This document shows, piece after piece, positions 34,164 through 41,835 of a stretch of DNA of 64,000 nt. The stretch comes from Microbacterium sp. SSM24 (lineage in GTDB: Bacteria; Actinomycetota; Actinomycetes; Actinomycetales; Microbacteriaceae). Below the pieces are notes generated by a model. It was not told the origin of the DNA. It worked only from the letters and a program-made list of their open reading frames with translations, and searched no databases. A program made the position numbers and the translations under genes. How positions within the stretch are numbered: the stretch's first letter is position 1; every line of letters starts with the position of its first letter. The stretch covers positions 1 to 64,000 of the forward strand of contig NZ_JAPDNQ010000002.1 in NCBI RefSeq assembly GCF_025989145.1, given 5' to 3'.

Positions 34164-35053
34164 CTCGTGAGGAACCAGTACCAGATCAGCAGCAGGGTGA
34201 CCATGAACCCGGCGAGCTGGTTGAGCCACAGGAACCGATCCCACCCGCGGGTCGCGTCGGTGGCCGTCTCATCGGTGATGCCGCGGTACGGCCACACGGT
34301 CAGCAGGTACGGCACGGCGACGAGCGCGGCGAGCGGCCCGGGCCACGCGGTCGCCAGCATCACCAGACCGGCCGCGGCGTAGCAGGCGAGCGCGAACCGC
34401 ACGGTCCAGCGGGCTCCGCGCGCGGTGGCGATCGAGGCGATGCCCGCCTCGCGGTCGGCCGCGACATCCTGCACGGCACCGAAGGCATGCGAGGCGACGC
34501 CCCACAGCGCGAACGCCGCGATGACGGCGGCGAGCTGCCACGTCCACACCGCGCCCGCCAGCACGAGTCCGTACACGGCGGGGGAGAAGAAGTGGATGCT
34601 GCTGGTCGCCGAGTCCGCGAACGGGACCTCCTTCAGGCGCAGCGGGGGCGCGCTGTAGAAGACGACGAAGAACAGGCTCGCAGCGAGCACGACCAACGAC
34701 ACCGGCGAGCCGGCCAGCACGAGGTACACGACGAACGGCGCGCACGAGATCGCCGCGGCCCACAGCGTGGCCGTGTGCAGGCGGCGGTCGAGGATCGCAC
34801 CGTGCGCGCCGCCTTTTCGCGGATTGCGCAGGTCGGATTCGTAGTCGAACACGTCGTTGATGCCGTACATGGCGAGGTTGTAGGGGATGAGGAAGAACAG
34901 GGTGCCGACGATCAGCGTCGCGTCGACCTCGCGGACGGTCAGCAGATACGCCGCCGCGAACGGGTAAGCGGTGTTGATCCAGCTCACCGGTCGCGACGAC
35001 AGCACGAGCTGTCGCACCACCGTGCCCGCGCGGAGCGGGGCGGCGTCGCTCAT
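34160..35053 (-). CDS. crtEb: lycopene elongase / UbiA-family prenyltransferase (C50 carotenoid)
   Basis: 297 aa, eight or nine membrane helices. The first Asp-rich motif, NDVFDYESDLRNPRKGG, and the second, DVAADREAGIASIATARG, bind Mg2+-prenyl diphosphate as in UbiA enzymes. At this place in a crt operon it adds C5 units to lycopene, giving C45/C50 carotenoids. It is the last gene of the operon; its start overlaps crtYf by 4 nt and its stop lies in a terminator. A frame that begins at 35374 fuses in other-frame sequence and is not used. Confidence 0.85.
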   Translation of the reverse strand: MSDAAPLRAGTVVRQLVLSSRPVSWINTAYPFAAAYLLTVREVDATLIVGTLFFLIPYNLAMYGINDVFDYESDLRNPRKGGAHGAILDRRLHTATLWAAAISCAPFVVYLVLAGSPVSLVVLAASLFFVVFYSAPPLRLKEVPFADSATSSIHFFSPAVYGLVLAGAVWTWQLAAVIAAFALWGVASHAFGAVQDVAADREAGIASIATARGARWTVRFALACYAAAGLVMLATAWPGPLAALVAVPYLLTVWPYRGITDETATDATRGWDRFLWLNQLAGFMVTLLLIWYWFLTS

Positions 35054-35367
35054 GCGGCGGCCTCGATCGGGTGGCGCGGCGTCAGCAGCACGTAGACCGC
35101 GGGAATCAGGAACGCGGCGCACACCGCGTAGGAGAAGTCCTCGATGGGCGCGAGTCCGATCCGCACGCCGCTGAGGTGCTCCTCGGGGTAGGTGAACAAG
35201 CCGGCGGCGATCATCAGGTTGTCGAACACCGCGGTGAGGCCGACGAGGACGGCCGTGGCGATGCCCGATGCGGCCATGCGGCGCCCGAACTCGGGCCGGG
35301 GCAGCGTCGCAAGCACCACGATCAGGGTCAGCAGGGCGAACGGCACCACGATGAGAGCGTAGGTCAC
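35050..35367 (-). CDS. crtYf: carotenoid C50 cyclase subunit CrtYf-like
   Basis: 105 aa, three membrane helices. FTYPEEHLSGVRIGLAPIEDF holds the paired acidic motifs of heterodimeric actinobacterial lycopene / C50 cyclases. Such subunits work with CrtYe to close epsilon or gamma rings on flavuxanthin-like C50 precursors in the membrane. It starts with GTG, overlapping crtYe by 4 nt, and overlaps crtEb by 4 nt. Whether the product is epsilon- or gamma-type cannot be read from this sequence. Confidence 0.82.
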   Translation of the reverse strand: MTYALIVVPFALLTLIVVLATLPRPEFGRRMAASGIATAVLVGLTAVFDNLMIAAGLFTYPEEHLSGVRIGLAPIEDFSYAVCAAFLIPAVYVLLTPRHPIEAAA

Positions 35368-35696
35368 GGAGCATGCACCTCTGTCCGCGGCGTCAGGAGG
35401 CGCCGTGCCCCACCCCAGGTCACGAGTGCGAGATAGCTGAGGAACGCGAGGAAGAACGGCTCCTCGATCGGGAGATGCGGCGCGAGGTCGACGCCGATCA
35501 GGAGCACGCTCTCTCCCTTGACGAACACACCGGTCGCGATGCCGACGGCGTCCCACGCGAGGAAGACCGCCGTGCCGATCGCGACGGCGGCGGCGGTTCG
35601 GCCGGGGGCTCCCCAGGCCGCCAGGTGCCACCGGCGGTCGAGAAGCGTGATTCCGGCCGCCGAGACGAGGATCGCGGCGAGGTAGAGGCCGGGCAC
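35364..35696 (-). CDS. crtYe: carotenoid C50 cyclase subunit CrtYe-like
   Basis: 110 aa, three membrane helices, with LPIEEPFFLAFLSYLALV, the subunit signature of heterodimeric lycopene cyclases. It is the partner of CrtYf encoded next to it. The start ATG lies 1 nt after the crtI stop, and the stop overlaps crtYf by 4 nt, so both subunits should be made together. N-terminal LLDRRWHLAAWG also fits the family. Confidence 0.82.
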   Translation of the reverse strand: MPGLYLAAILVSAAGITLLDRRWHLAAWGAPGRTAAAVAIGTAVFLAWDAVGIATGVFVKGESVLLIGVDLAPHLPIEEPFFLAFLSYLALVTWGGARRLLTPRTEVHAP

Positions 35697-35697
35697 G

Positions 35698-37269
35698 TCA
35701 CACCCTCGCCGGCTCGGCGAGCGGGCCGGGTGAGCGATCGCCGCGGAGCCGCTTGAGGACGAGCTCGGCCGAGATGAGGCACATGGGCAGGCCGATGCCG
35801 GGCAGGGTGGATCCGCCGGCGTAGGAGAGGCCGTCGACCTTGCGTGACGCGTTCCGTGGCCGGAACATCGCGCTCTGACGGAGGGTGTGAGCGAGTCCCA
35901 GAGCGTTCCCCCGCCACGCGCCGAGGTCCGCGGCGAAGTCGCCGGGGGCGATCGTGCGGCGCACGACGATCCGCTCCGCGAGGTCGGGCACGTCGCACCA
36001 CGCGGAGATCTGCGCGATCACACGATCGGCCGCCGCCTCGATCGCGGCGTCGCCGCCCCCGTCGACCCCGCCCCGGCCGAGCCCCGGGTCGGCGGGGACC
36101 GGCACCAGGACGAACACGTTCTCGTGCCCGGCGGGGGCGACGCCGGTGTCGGTGGCGCTGGGCCGGCACACGTACAGCGAGGCCGGGTCGGAGATGCGGG
36201 GGCTCGGGCCGAAGATCTCGTCGAAGTTGGATCGCCAGTCCTCGGTGAACAGGAGCGTGTGGTGCGCGAGCTGCGGCAGCTCTCCCTCGACGCCGAGCAG
36301 GAGGAGGAGCGCGCCCGGGCTCGGGGACCGCTTCGCCCACCACTCCTCGGGGTAGGTCTGCTGCTCGCGGGGGAGCAGCGTCGTCTCGGTGTGGTGAAGG
36401 TCGGCCGTGGACACGACGAGGTCGGCTTCGACATGGCGGCCGTCGACCAGGGTCACACCCGTCGCGACGCGCCCGGCGGTCGAGATCGACGCGACGCGCG
36501 CCCCGGTCTCGATGCGGGCGCCGGATGCCTCGGCCAGGCGCGCGATCGCGCGGATGATCTCGGTGAACCCGCCGCGGGGGTAGAGAACGCCGTCGTCGAG
36601 ATCGAGGTGGCTCATGAGGTGGTACAGGCTCGGCACGCCGTACGGCGATCCGCCGAGGAAGACCGCCGGGTACCCCAGGATCTGCCGCAGCCGCGGGTCG
36701 TCGAAGCGGCGGTCGACGTGCGAGGCGAGACTGCGGGTCAGCAGCGGCGCGAGCTGCGGCACGCGGCGCAGGAGCGCGGGATCGCGCAGCCCCGCGGTCG
36801 ACTCGTACGTGTCGTAGAGGAACCGTGTCACGGCGAGGTCGTAGGCGTCGCCCGCCGAGTCCAGGTACGCCGACAGCCGTGCGCCCGCTCCGGGCTCGAC
36901 CGACTCGAACAGCGCGGTCGCGGCATCCCGTCCCGATCTCACATCGAGCGGCGCACGCTTCGTCGCCGGGTCCGAGTAGACGCGGTACGCCGGATCGAGA
37001 CGCACGAGGTCGAGCTGCTCCGCGGAGGTGGTGCCGAGGAGGCGGAAGAAGTGGTCGAACACCTCCGGCATGAGGTACCAGCTCGGGCCGGTGTCGAAGC
37101 GGAAGCCTTCGCGTTCCCACGATCCGGCGCGGCCGCCGATCTCCTCGCGAGCCTCGAGCACCGTGACCGACCAGCCGTCGTGGCCGAGGAGCGCGGCGGT
37201 GGCGAGCCCGGCGATTCCTCCGCCGACGATCACCGCGCGCCCGGCGGCGCGTGGAGGTGCGGCGGTCAT
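35698..37269 (-). CDS. crtI: phytoene desaturase
   Basis: 523 aa. The FAD-binding Rossmann motif AVIVGGGIAGLATAALLGHD with the following LEAREEIGGRAGSWE is at the N-terminus; the middle holds FDTGPSWYLMPEVFDHFF, and the end the FAD-binding GGSTLPGIGLPMCLISAELV typical of CrtI. It introduces double bonds into phytoene to give lycopene. The ATG at 37269 overlaps the crtB stop by 4 nt; the frame that continues to 37686 is a shadow of crtB. All key motifs are intact. Confidence 0.93.
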   Translation of the reverse strand: MTAAPPRAAGRAVIVGGGIAGLATAALLGHDGWSVTVLEAREEIGGRAGSWEREGFRFDTGPSWYLMPEVFDHFFRLLGTTSAEQLDLVRLDPAYRVYSDPATKRAPLDVRSGRDAATALFESVEPGAGARLSAYLDSAGDAYDLAVTRFLYDTYESTAGLRDPALLRRVPQLAPLLTRSLASHVDRRFDDPRLRQILGYPAVFLGGSPYGVPSLYHLMSHLDLDDGVLYPRGGFTEIIRAIARLAEASGARIETGARVASISTAGRVATGVTLVDGRHVEADLVVSTADLHHTETTLLPREQQTYPEEWWAKRSPSPGALLLLLGVEGELPQLAHHTLLFTEDWRSNFDEIFGPSPRISDPASLYVCRPSATDTGVAPAGHENVFVLVPVPADPGLGRGGVDGGGDAAIEAAADRVIAQISAWCDVPDLAERIVVRRTIAPGDFAADLGAWRGNALGLAHTLRQSAMFRPRNASRKVDGLSYAGGSTLPGIGLPMCLISAELVLKRLRGDRSPGPLAEPARV

Positions 37270-38150
37270 GCCCGCGCGTCCTTGGGGGCCAGTCCGAGCA
37301 GCGCGCGGGCGGCGAGCACGGCCTTCACGCGATCGGGCACCCGCACGCGCTGCGCCGGCTCCGGCGTCGCGCGCAGCCGTGCAGCGAGCTCGCCGAAGAG
37401 GTCGTGGGCGGCGGTCACCGCGCGCCGGCAGTCCGCAGGCAACCGGGGAATGACGGCCGCCGCCGCCGCGAGATCGGCGTCGATGCGATCGAGCACGCCT
37501 TCCCGGGTCGTGGCGCCCGAGGTGAGCCCGAGGTAGTCGCGGCCGAGTGCGGTGTCGTCGTGGTCGAGATCGCGGAGGAAGTTGACGTCCTGGAAGGCGG
37601 CGCCGAGGCGGCGGGCGCCGTCGATGAGATCCGGAGCGGGCGCCTGCGGATGCTGCGCACCGGCGTTGACGAAGACCTGCAGGCACATCAGTCCGACCAC
37701 TTCCGCCGACCCGTACACGTAGGCGTCGTGCGAGGCGTCGTCATGCCGCTGGGTCGAGAGATCGGTGCGCATGGAGGCGAAGAACGGCCGGATGAGGTCC
37801 TCGCCGATCCCGCACTCGCGCGCGGTCCGCGCGAAGGCATGGACGATGAGGTTGGCGCTGAAGCCGCGGTCCACGGCGACGAGCGTCTCGGTCTCGAGGC
37901 CGTCCAGCACGTCGCGGGCGTCGTCTGCGGAGAGGCCGGCGGCGGCACCCGGACCGTCCACGATCTCGTCGGCGACCCGCACGAGCGCGTAGATCACCCT
38001 CACGTGGGGCCGGGGGCGGGATCCGAGCAGGCGGCAGGCCAGTCCGAACGACGTCGAGTACCGTGCGATGACGGTGGCGGCGGCATCCTGGGCCGTCTGA
38101 TCGTAGAGCGCGAGCCCTGTCGCCACGCGGTCGCGCGGACCGTCCTTCAC
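37266..38150 (-). CDS. crtB: phytoene synthase
   Basis: 294 aa. The two Asp-rich motifs are RVADEIVDG and DVNFLRDLDHDD, with RYSTSFGLACRLL near the start, typical of squalene/phytoene synthases. It condenses two geranylgeranyl diphosphates into phytoene at the membrane. The GTG at 38150 overlaps the crtE stop by 4 nt, and its own stop overlaps crtI by 4 nt. Length and motifs are normal. Confidence 0.92.
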   Translation of the reverse strand: MKDGPRDRVATGLALYDQTAQDAAATVIARYSTSFGLACRLLGSRPRPHVRVIYALVRVADEIVDGPGAAAGLSADDARDVLDGLETETLVAVDRGFSANLIVHAFARTARECGIGEDLIRPFFASMRTDLSTQRHDDASHDAYVYGSAEVVGLMCLQVFVNAGAQHPQAPAPDLIDGARRLGAAFQDVNFLRDLDHDDTALGRDYLGLTSGATTREGVLDRIDADLAAAAAVIPRLPADCRRAVTAAHDLFGELAARLRATPEPAQRVRVPDRVKAVLAARALLGLAPKDARA

Positions 38151-39202
38151 GGGATCCGCCTCTCCATGCCGTCCGCGAGGTCGCGCAGCAGGGCGCCGGC
38201 GGCGGGTGTCAACGACGGCTCCTGAGCGGCCGTGCGCACATCGTCGAGAGTGTCCTCGATGAAGGCGCGCAGGCGCACCGGGGCGCCGCTCTCCTCGAGG
38301 GCGACCTGGGCCTCGCGCACGGCGATGGGGCCGGTGTGCGCGGCCGCGAGCGCGTCGCTCACGCGACTCCACGACGGCGTCTGGCTTGCGAGGGCGACCA
38401 ACGGCGTGCGCTTGGCCTCGCGCAGGTCGCCGCCGCTCTCGCGCCCCGCCTGGGCGGCGGTGCCGAAGGTGCCGATGAGATCGTCCACGAGCTGGAAGGC
38501 GAGGCCGAGGCGTCCGCCCGCCGTGGCGAGGATCTCGATCGCCGCGTCGGATGCGCCGGCGAGCACCGCGCCGGCCTGGAGCGGCGCGCCGAACGAGTAC
38601 ACGGCCGTCTTGTTGTGCGCGGTGTCGAACACGTCCTCGGCCGAGGTCTCGGGCGCCCCGATGCTGTTCTCGACATCGGCGAGCTCTCCGGCGGCGGACA
38701 CGTACACGGCATCGTCGACGAGCGCGTAGAGGCGCTCGCGAGCGACCGGGTCGACCTCGGCGAACGCGACGAGGCGCAGGGCCTCGTGCAGCAGCAGGTC
38801 GCCGGCGAGGATGCCGGCCGCATCTCCGAGGAGGGCCGCGCCCGCGGCATCCGCACCCCGGGCTGTGGCGCGCTGTCGGAACTCGCCCGCGACATTGGGT
38901 ACGCCGCGCCGTTCGGTGTCGTGGTCGATCACGTCGTCGTGCACGACGAACGCGGTGTGCAGCAGTTCGAACGCGGCAGCGACGGGGTAGAGGCCGGGGG
39001 TGGCGCGTGCGTCGCCTCCGAACGCGCGGAAGGATGCCTCCACCAGCGCCGGCCGGAACCGCTTGCCCCCGCGCGTGGCGCGGGCGAGAGCCTGGCCGAG
39101 AGCGCCGAAGCCCGGCCCGAGCCGGGCCGCGCGCGCGACGACGCGCGAGACCGCATCGTCGATGGCCGCATCGACGCCGGGAGAGGCGGGGAGGGCGATC
39201 AC
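38147..39202 (-). CDS. crtE: geranylgeranyl diphosphate synthase
   Basis: 351 aa from the GTG at 39202, which overlaps the idi stop (GTGA); a longer frame to 39283 starts inside idi. First Asp-rich motif VVHDDVIDHD, second LVDDLIGTFG (DDxxG rather than DDxxD, as in actinobacterial IdsA-type enzymes). GGKRFRPALV is the usual basic motif. It makes the C20 diphosphate for CrtB from IPP. Co-translation with idi suggests matched precursor supply. Confidence 0.9.
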   Translation of the reverse strand: MIALPASPGVDAAIDDAVSRVVARAARLGPGFGALGQALARATRGGKRFRPALVEASFRAFGGDARATPGLYPVAAAFELLHTAFVVHDDVIDHDTERRGVPNVAGEFRQRATARGADAAGAALLGDAAGILAGDLLLHEALRLVAFAEVDPVARERLYALVDDAVYVSAAGELADVENSIGAPETSAEDVFDTAHNKTAVYSFGAPLQAGAVLAGASDAAIEILATAGGRLGLAFQLVDDLIGTFGTAAQAGRESGGDLREAKRTPLVALASQTPSWSRVSDALAAAHTGPIAVREAQVALEESGAPVRLRAFIEDTLDDVRTAAQEPSLTPAAGALLRDLADGMERRIP

Positions 39203-39750
39203 GACGCCCGCCGTCGCTGTGCGACCGTGTCGAACAGGTGCAGCTGCTCGGCCTGGAGCACGAGCCACGGACTGAACGCCCACGGCGTGGTCTGGAGCGA
39301 GGCGGCGAGTTCGGCGGGGTCCACCCAGCGGGCGTCGACGACCTCGAGCGGGTTGAGCACCGGCTCGTCGCGGGTGAGGGCGGTGTACACGGGGCAGACC
39401 TCGTGCTCCACGATGCCATTGGCGTCGGTCGCGCGGTAGCGGAAGAGAGGGAGCGCCAGCTCGATGTCCTCCAACGTGAGGCCGAGCTCGAACTCGGCAC
39501 GGCGGTGCACGGCGGTGAGTACCGGCTCAGCGGGCTTGGGATGACCGCAGAACGAGTTGCTCCAGACGCCCGGCCAGGTCTTCTTGTCGAGGGCGCGGCG
39601 GGTGACGAGCACCTGGCCGTCCTCGTTCACGACGTGGCAGGAGAAGGCGAGATGCAGCGCGGTGTCGGTGCCGTGGACGCTGCTCTTCGGGGCCGTGCCG
39701 ATCGCCCGTCCCTCGTCATCGAGGAGGACCACGTGGTCGGCATCAGTCAT
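39199..39750 (-). CDS. idi: isopentenyl-diphosphate delta-isomerase, type I
   Basis: 183 aa, Nudix-like fold. SNSFCGHPKPAEP holds the active-site Cys, HRRAEFELGLTLEDIEL the metal-binding Glu region, and EHEVCPVYTA the second Glu. It interconverts IPP and DMAPP. It leads the carotenoid operon: the ATG is preceded by GGGAGGAAG and, 24 nt further up, by TAAACT within a palindrome likely bound by the divergent MarR protein. Only idi in this operon has a strong ribosome site; the later genes are coupled by overlaps. Confidence 0.9.
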   Translation of the reverse strand: MTDADHVVLLDDEGRAIGTAPKSSVHGTDTALHLAFSCHVVNEDGQVLVTRRALDKKTWPGVWSNSFCGHPKPAEPVLTAVHRRAEFELGLTLEDIELALPLFRYRATDANGIVEHEVCPVYTALTRDEPVLNPLEVVDARWVDPAELAASLQTTPWAFSPWLVLQAEQLHLFDTVAQRRRAS

Positions 39751-39767
39751 CGGCTTCCTCCCGGCTA

Positions 39768-39788
39768 ATCGCTAGTTTAGCTAGCGAT
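39768..39788. promoter_or_regulatory. palindromic operator between idi and the MarR gene
   Basis: A perfect 8-bp inverted repeat ATCGCTAG-TTTAG-CTAGCGAT (39768-39775 with 39781-39788) lies between divergent idi and marR. On the minus strand TAAACT (39779-39774), the probable idi -10, runs across the spacer, so a bound MarR dimer would block RNA polymerase. Its AT content is unusual for this genome. Binding is inferred from position and symmetry. Confidence 0.7.
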
Positions 39789-39831
39789 ATGGTGCGTCCG
39801 ATGATACAAGGGTAGGGAGGGAGTGTCCACA

Positions 39832-40296
39832 ATGGTCAGGCCTTGGTCGCCCGCCACACCTCACGACCACGCGGTCATGCAGGTGCTGCTGGCCGTGCGC
39901 GCGTTCAGCGACTCGATGGACCGCATGCACGGGGACATGAAGGGCGACATGGACATGAACGCCTCCGACCTCTCGGCTCTGCGCATGCTCATCATGCGCG
40001 AACAGCGCGGTGAAGTGGTCAGCCCGCACGACCTCGCGCACCACCTGCGGATCTCCACGGCATCGACGACGAAGCTGCTCGACCGTCTGGCCGCCGCCGG
40101 GCACGTCGAGCGGCGCCCGCATCCCACGGATCGCCGCGCACGCGTCATCGCGCTCACGCCGCGATCCCGGCAGACCTTCTTCCAGCACTTCGGCGAGCGC
40201 CTCCAGGCCATGCGCGGCGTGGCGGACCGGTACAGCGACGACGAACTGGCCGCGATCGCACGGTTCCTGAGCGAGCTGGGAGACGTGCTCGGGTAA
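39832..40296 (+). CDS. crtR: MarR-family regulator, CrtR-like
   Basis: 154 aa winged-helix protein. SDLSALRMLIMREQRGEVV, then PHDLAHHLRISTASTTKLLDRL is the helix-turn-helix and HVERRPHPTDRRARVIALT the wing, as in MarR proteins. The ATG at 39832 follows GGAGGGA; a GTG at 39823 would be too close to it. It is divergent from the carotenoid operon, as crtR is in Corynebacterium glutamicum, where the regulator is released by geranylgeranyl diphosphate (recalled knowledge). Self-regulation is likely since the palindrome also lies near its own promoter. A Met-rich stretch follows the N-terminus. Confidence 0.85.
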   Translation: MVRPWSPATPHDHAVMQVLLAVRAFSDSMDRMHGDMKGDMDMNASDLSALRMLIMREQRGEVVSPHDLAHHLRISTASTTKLLDRLAAAGHVERRPHPTDRRARVIALTPRSRQTFFQHFGERLQAMRGVADRYSDDELAAIARFLSELGDVLG

Positions 40297-40298
40297 TG

Positions 40299-40337
40299 AG
40301 AAGAGGGCCCCCGCGATGCGGGGACCCTCTTCTTTTT
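40299..40337. terminator. strong terminator after the MarR gene
   Basis: A 16-bp stem with one mismatch (40299-40314 with 40318-40333), GAT loop and a T run (40333-40337) starts 3 nt after the MarR stop. The same hairpin, read from the other side, ends just past the 3' end of the tRNA gene and could serve it too. Confidence 0.9.
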
Positions 40338-40338
40338 G

Positions 40339-40412
40339 TTGCGGGGACAGGATTTGAACCTGCGACCTCTGGGTTATGAGCCCAGCGAGCTACCGAGCTG
40401 CTCCACCCCGCG
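40339..40412 (-). tRNA. initiator tRNA-Met (CAU)
   Basis: 74 nt fold as a cloverleaf on the minus strand. The anticodon loop is CTCATAA with three G-C pairs (GGG/CCC) below it, and the acceptor begins C1 against A72 unpaired; both are hallmarks of initiator tRNA. The T arm is AGGTTCAAATCCT. CCA is not encoded (the bases after A73 read CAA). Confidence 0.95.
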
Positions 40413-40506
40413 GCACAAGAAGTTAGCCTAGCACGCTTTCGACGGGGGTCGCGCCGAGGTGCGCCTTCGCTTGCTCCCGGGTCCGGGCCCGCGCGAGGAT
40501 GAACGT

Positions 40507-41022
40507 ATGCCGGAAGAGCGCGATCGCGACCCTCTCGACGACCGCGTGGACGGGCGCGACGAGACGCCGACCGAGCGCGCCGACCGCAACTGGAACGAAG
40601 TCCTGCAGGAGCTGCGCGTCCTGCAGACCGGCACGCAGATCCTCACCGGATTCCTCCTCGCGCTCGCGTTCCAGCCGGCGTTCGCCGACCTCACCGCAGG
40701 GCAGCGCTCGATCTACCTCCTCCTCGTCGTGGTGTCGGCACTGAGCGCGATCATCGCGCTCGCTCCCGTCGCCCTTCACCGCGTGCTCTTCCAGCAGCGC
40801 GCCAAGGCCGAGGTCGTCTCGTACGGGCACGCGGCCCTCATCACCGCGCTCTTCACCGTCTCGGTGCTCATCGTGGGCGTCGTCGCCTTCGTCTTCGACG
40901 TCGTCGTGGGGGATGCCGCGGCATGGTGGGCGCTCGCCATCCTGGCGGTGGTCATCGTCGTGCTGTGGTTGGTGGTCCCCGCGATTCTCCGGGCACGCGT
41001 GCGGATGGGAGGAGCACGATGA
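40507..41022 (+). CDS. DUF6328 family membrane protein
   Basis: 171 aa with four membrane helices (about residues 44-165). The N-terminal NWNEVLQELRVLQTGTQILTGFLL and LAFQPAF match a family found widely in actinobacteria as DUF6328. No catalytic residue stands out. The ATG at 40507 is chosen because GAGG lies 8 nt upstream; a frame from 40459 has no such site. The stop overlaps the nitrilase ATG by 4 nt, so the pair is coupled, perhaps only by history. Confidence 0.8.
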   Translation: MPEERDRDPLDDRVDGRDETPTERADRNWNEVLQELRVLQTGTQILTGFLLALAFQPAFADLTAGQRSIYLLLVVVSALSAIIALAPVALHRVLFQQRAKAEVVSYGHAALITALFTVSVLIVGVVAFVFDVVVGDAAAWWALAILAVVIVVLWLVVPAILRARVRMGGAR

Positions 41023-41834
41023 CGGCATCGGATGCGATCGGGATCGGGGTCGCGCAGTTCGCGCCGACGGCCGATACGGCCGCCAACCTCCACACGATCC
41101 GGCAGCTGACGGCCGCGGCATCCGCCCGCGGGGCGCGTCTGGTGGTGTTCCCGGAGTACTCGAGCTATTTCGTGGACCCGTTCGACGCATCGCTCGTCGA
41201 GAACGCGCAGGAGATCGACGGCGCCTTCACGCGAGCCCTCAGGCAGATCGCCGCCGAGTTCGACGTGCATGTCGTCGCCGGGCTGCTCGAACAGGCGGCG
41301 GACGAGCGCCGGGTGCGCAACACGGTCGTCGCGGTGGACGCCTCGGGGCTGCTGGCGCGCTACCGCAAGCTCCATCTGTACGACGCATTCGGTCAGCGCG
41401 AGTCCGACTGGGTCGAGCCCGGCACGATCTCACCGCCCGAGACCTTCACGATCGAGGGCGTCGCGTTCGGGCTCATGACCTGCTACGACCTGAGATTCCC
41501 CGAGGTGGGCAGAACCCTCGTGGATGCCGGCGCCGACGTGTTCGTGGTCCCGGCGGAGTGGGTGCGCGGCCCCCTCAAGGAGCACCACTGGCGCACTCTC
41601 CTGCACGCCCGTGCGATCGAGAACACGGTGTTCGTGGCGGCAGCCGACCATCCGCCGCCCCTCGGAGTGGGCTGCTCGATGGTGGTCGACCCGCAGGGAG
41701 TCGAACTGGCGGCTGTCGGCACCGCGACCGATGTCGCCGTCGCGTTCCTCGACCCGTCGGTCGTCGGGCGCGTGCGCCGGGTGAACCCTGCGCTGCGCTT
41801 GCGTCGATTCGGCGTCACGCCCCTCGAGGGCTGA
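41019..41834 (+). CDS. carbon-nitrogen hydrolase (nitrilase superfamily)
   Basis: 271 aa. The Glu-Lys-Cys triad is complete: FPEYSSYF (Glu), YRKLHLYDAF (Lys) and LMTCYDLRFPEV (Cys). These are amidases such as omega-amidase or deaminated-glutathione amidase; YRKLHLYDAFGQRESD fits that group best, but the substrate is not proven. ATG at 41019 has GGGAGGAGC just before it. It ends 1 nt from the convergent aminotransferase, whose stop codon lies in the same short palindrome. Confidence 0.87.
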   Translation: MTASDAIGIGVAQFAPTADTAANLHTIRQLTAAASARGARLVVFPEYSSYFVDPFDASLVENAQEIDGAFTRALRQIAAEFDVHVVAGLLEQAADERRVRNTVVAVDASGLLARYRKLHLYDAFGQRESDWVEPGTISPPETFTIEGVAFGLMTCYDLRFPEVGRTLVDAGADVFVVPAEWVRGPLKEHHWRTLLHARAIENTVFVAAADHPPPLGVGCSMVVDPQGVELAAVGTATDVAVAFLDPSVVGRVRRVNPALRLRRFGVTPLEG

Positions 41835-41835
41835 T

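Noticed and set aside
37266..39500. A 744-aa fusion of a GGPP-synthase-region reading and phytoene synthase on the minus strand
   Set aside because: Only the last 294 residues match CrtB; the earlier part is crtE/idi in another frame. The GTG at 38150 with the 4-nt overlap is the supported start.
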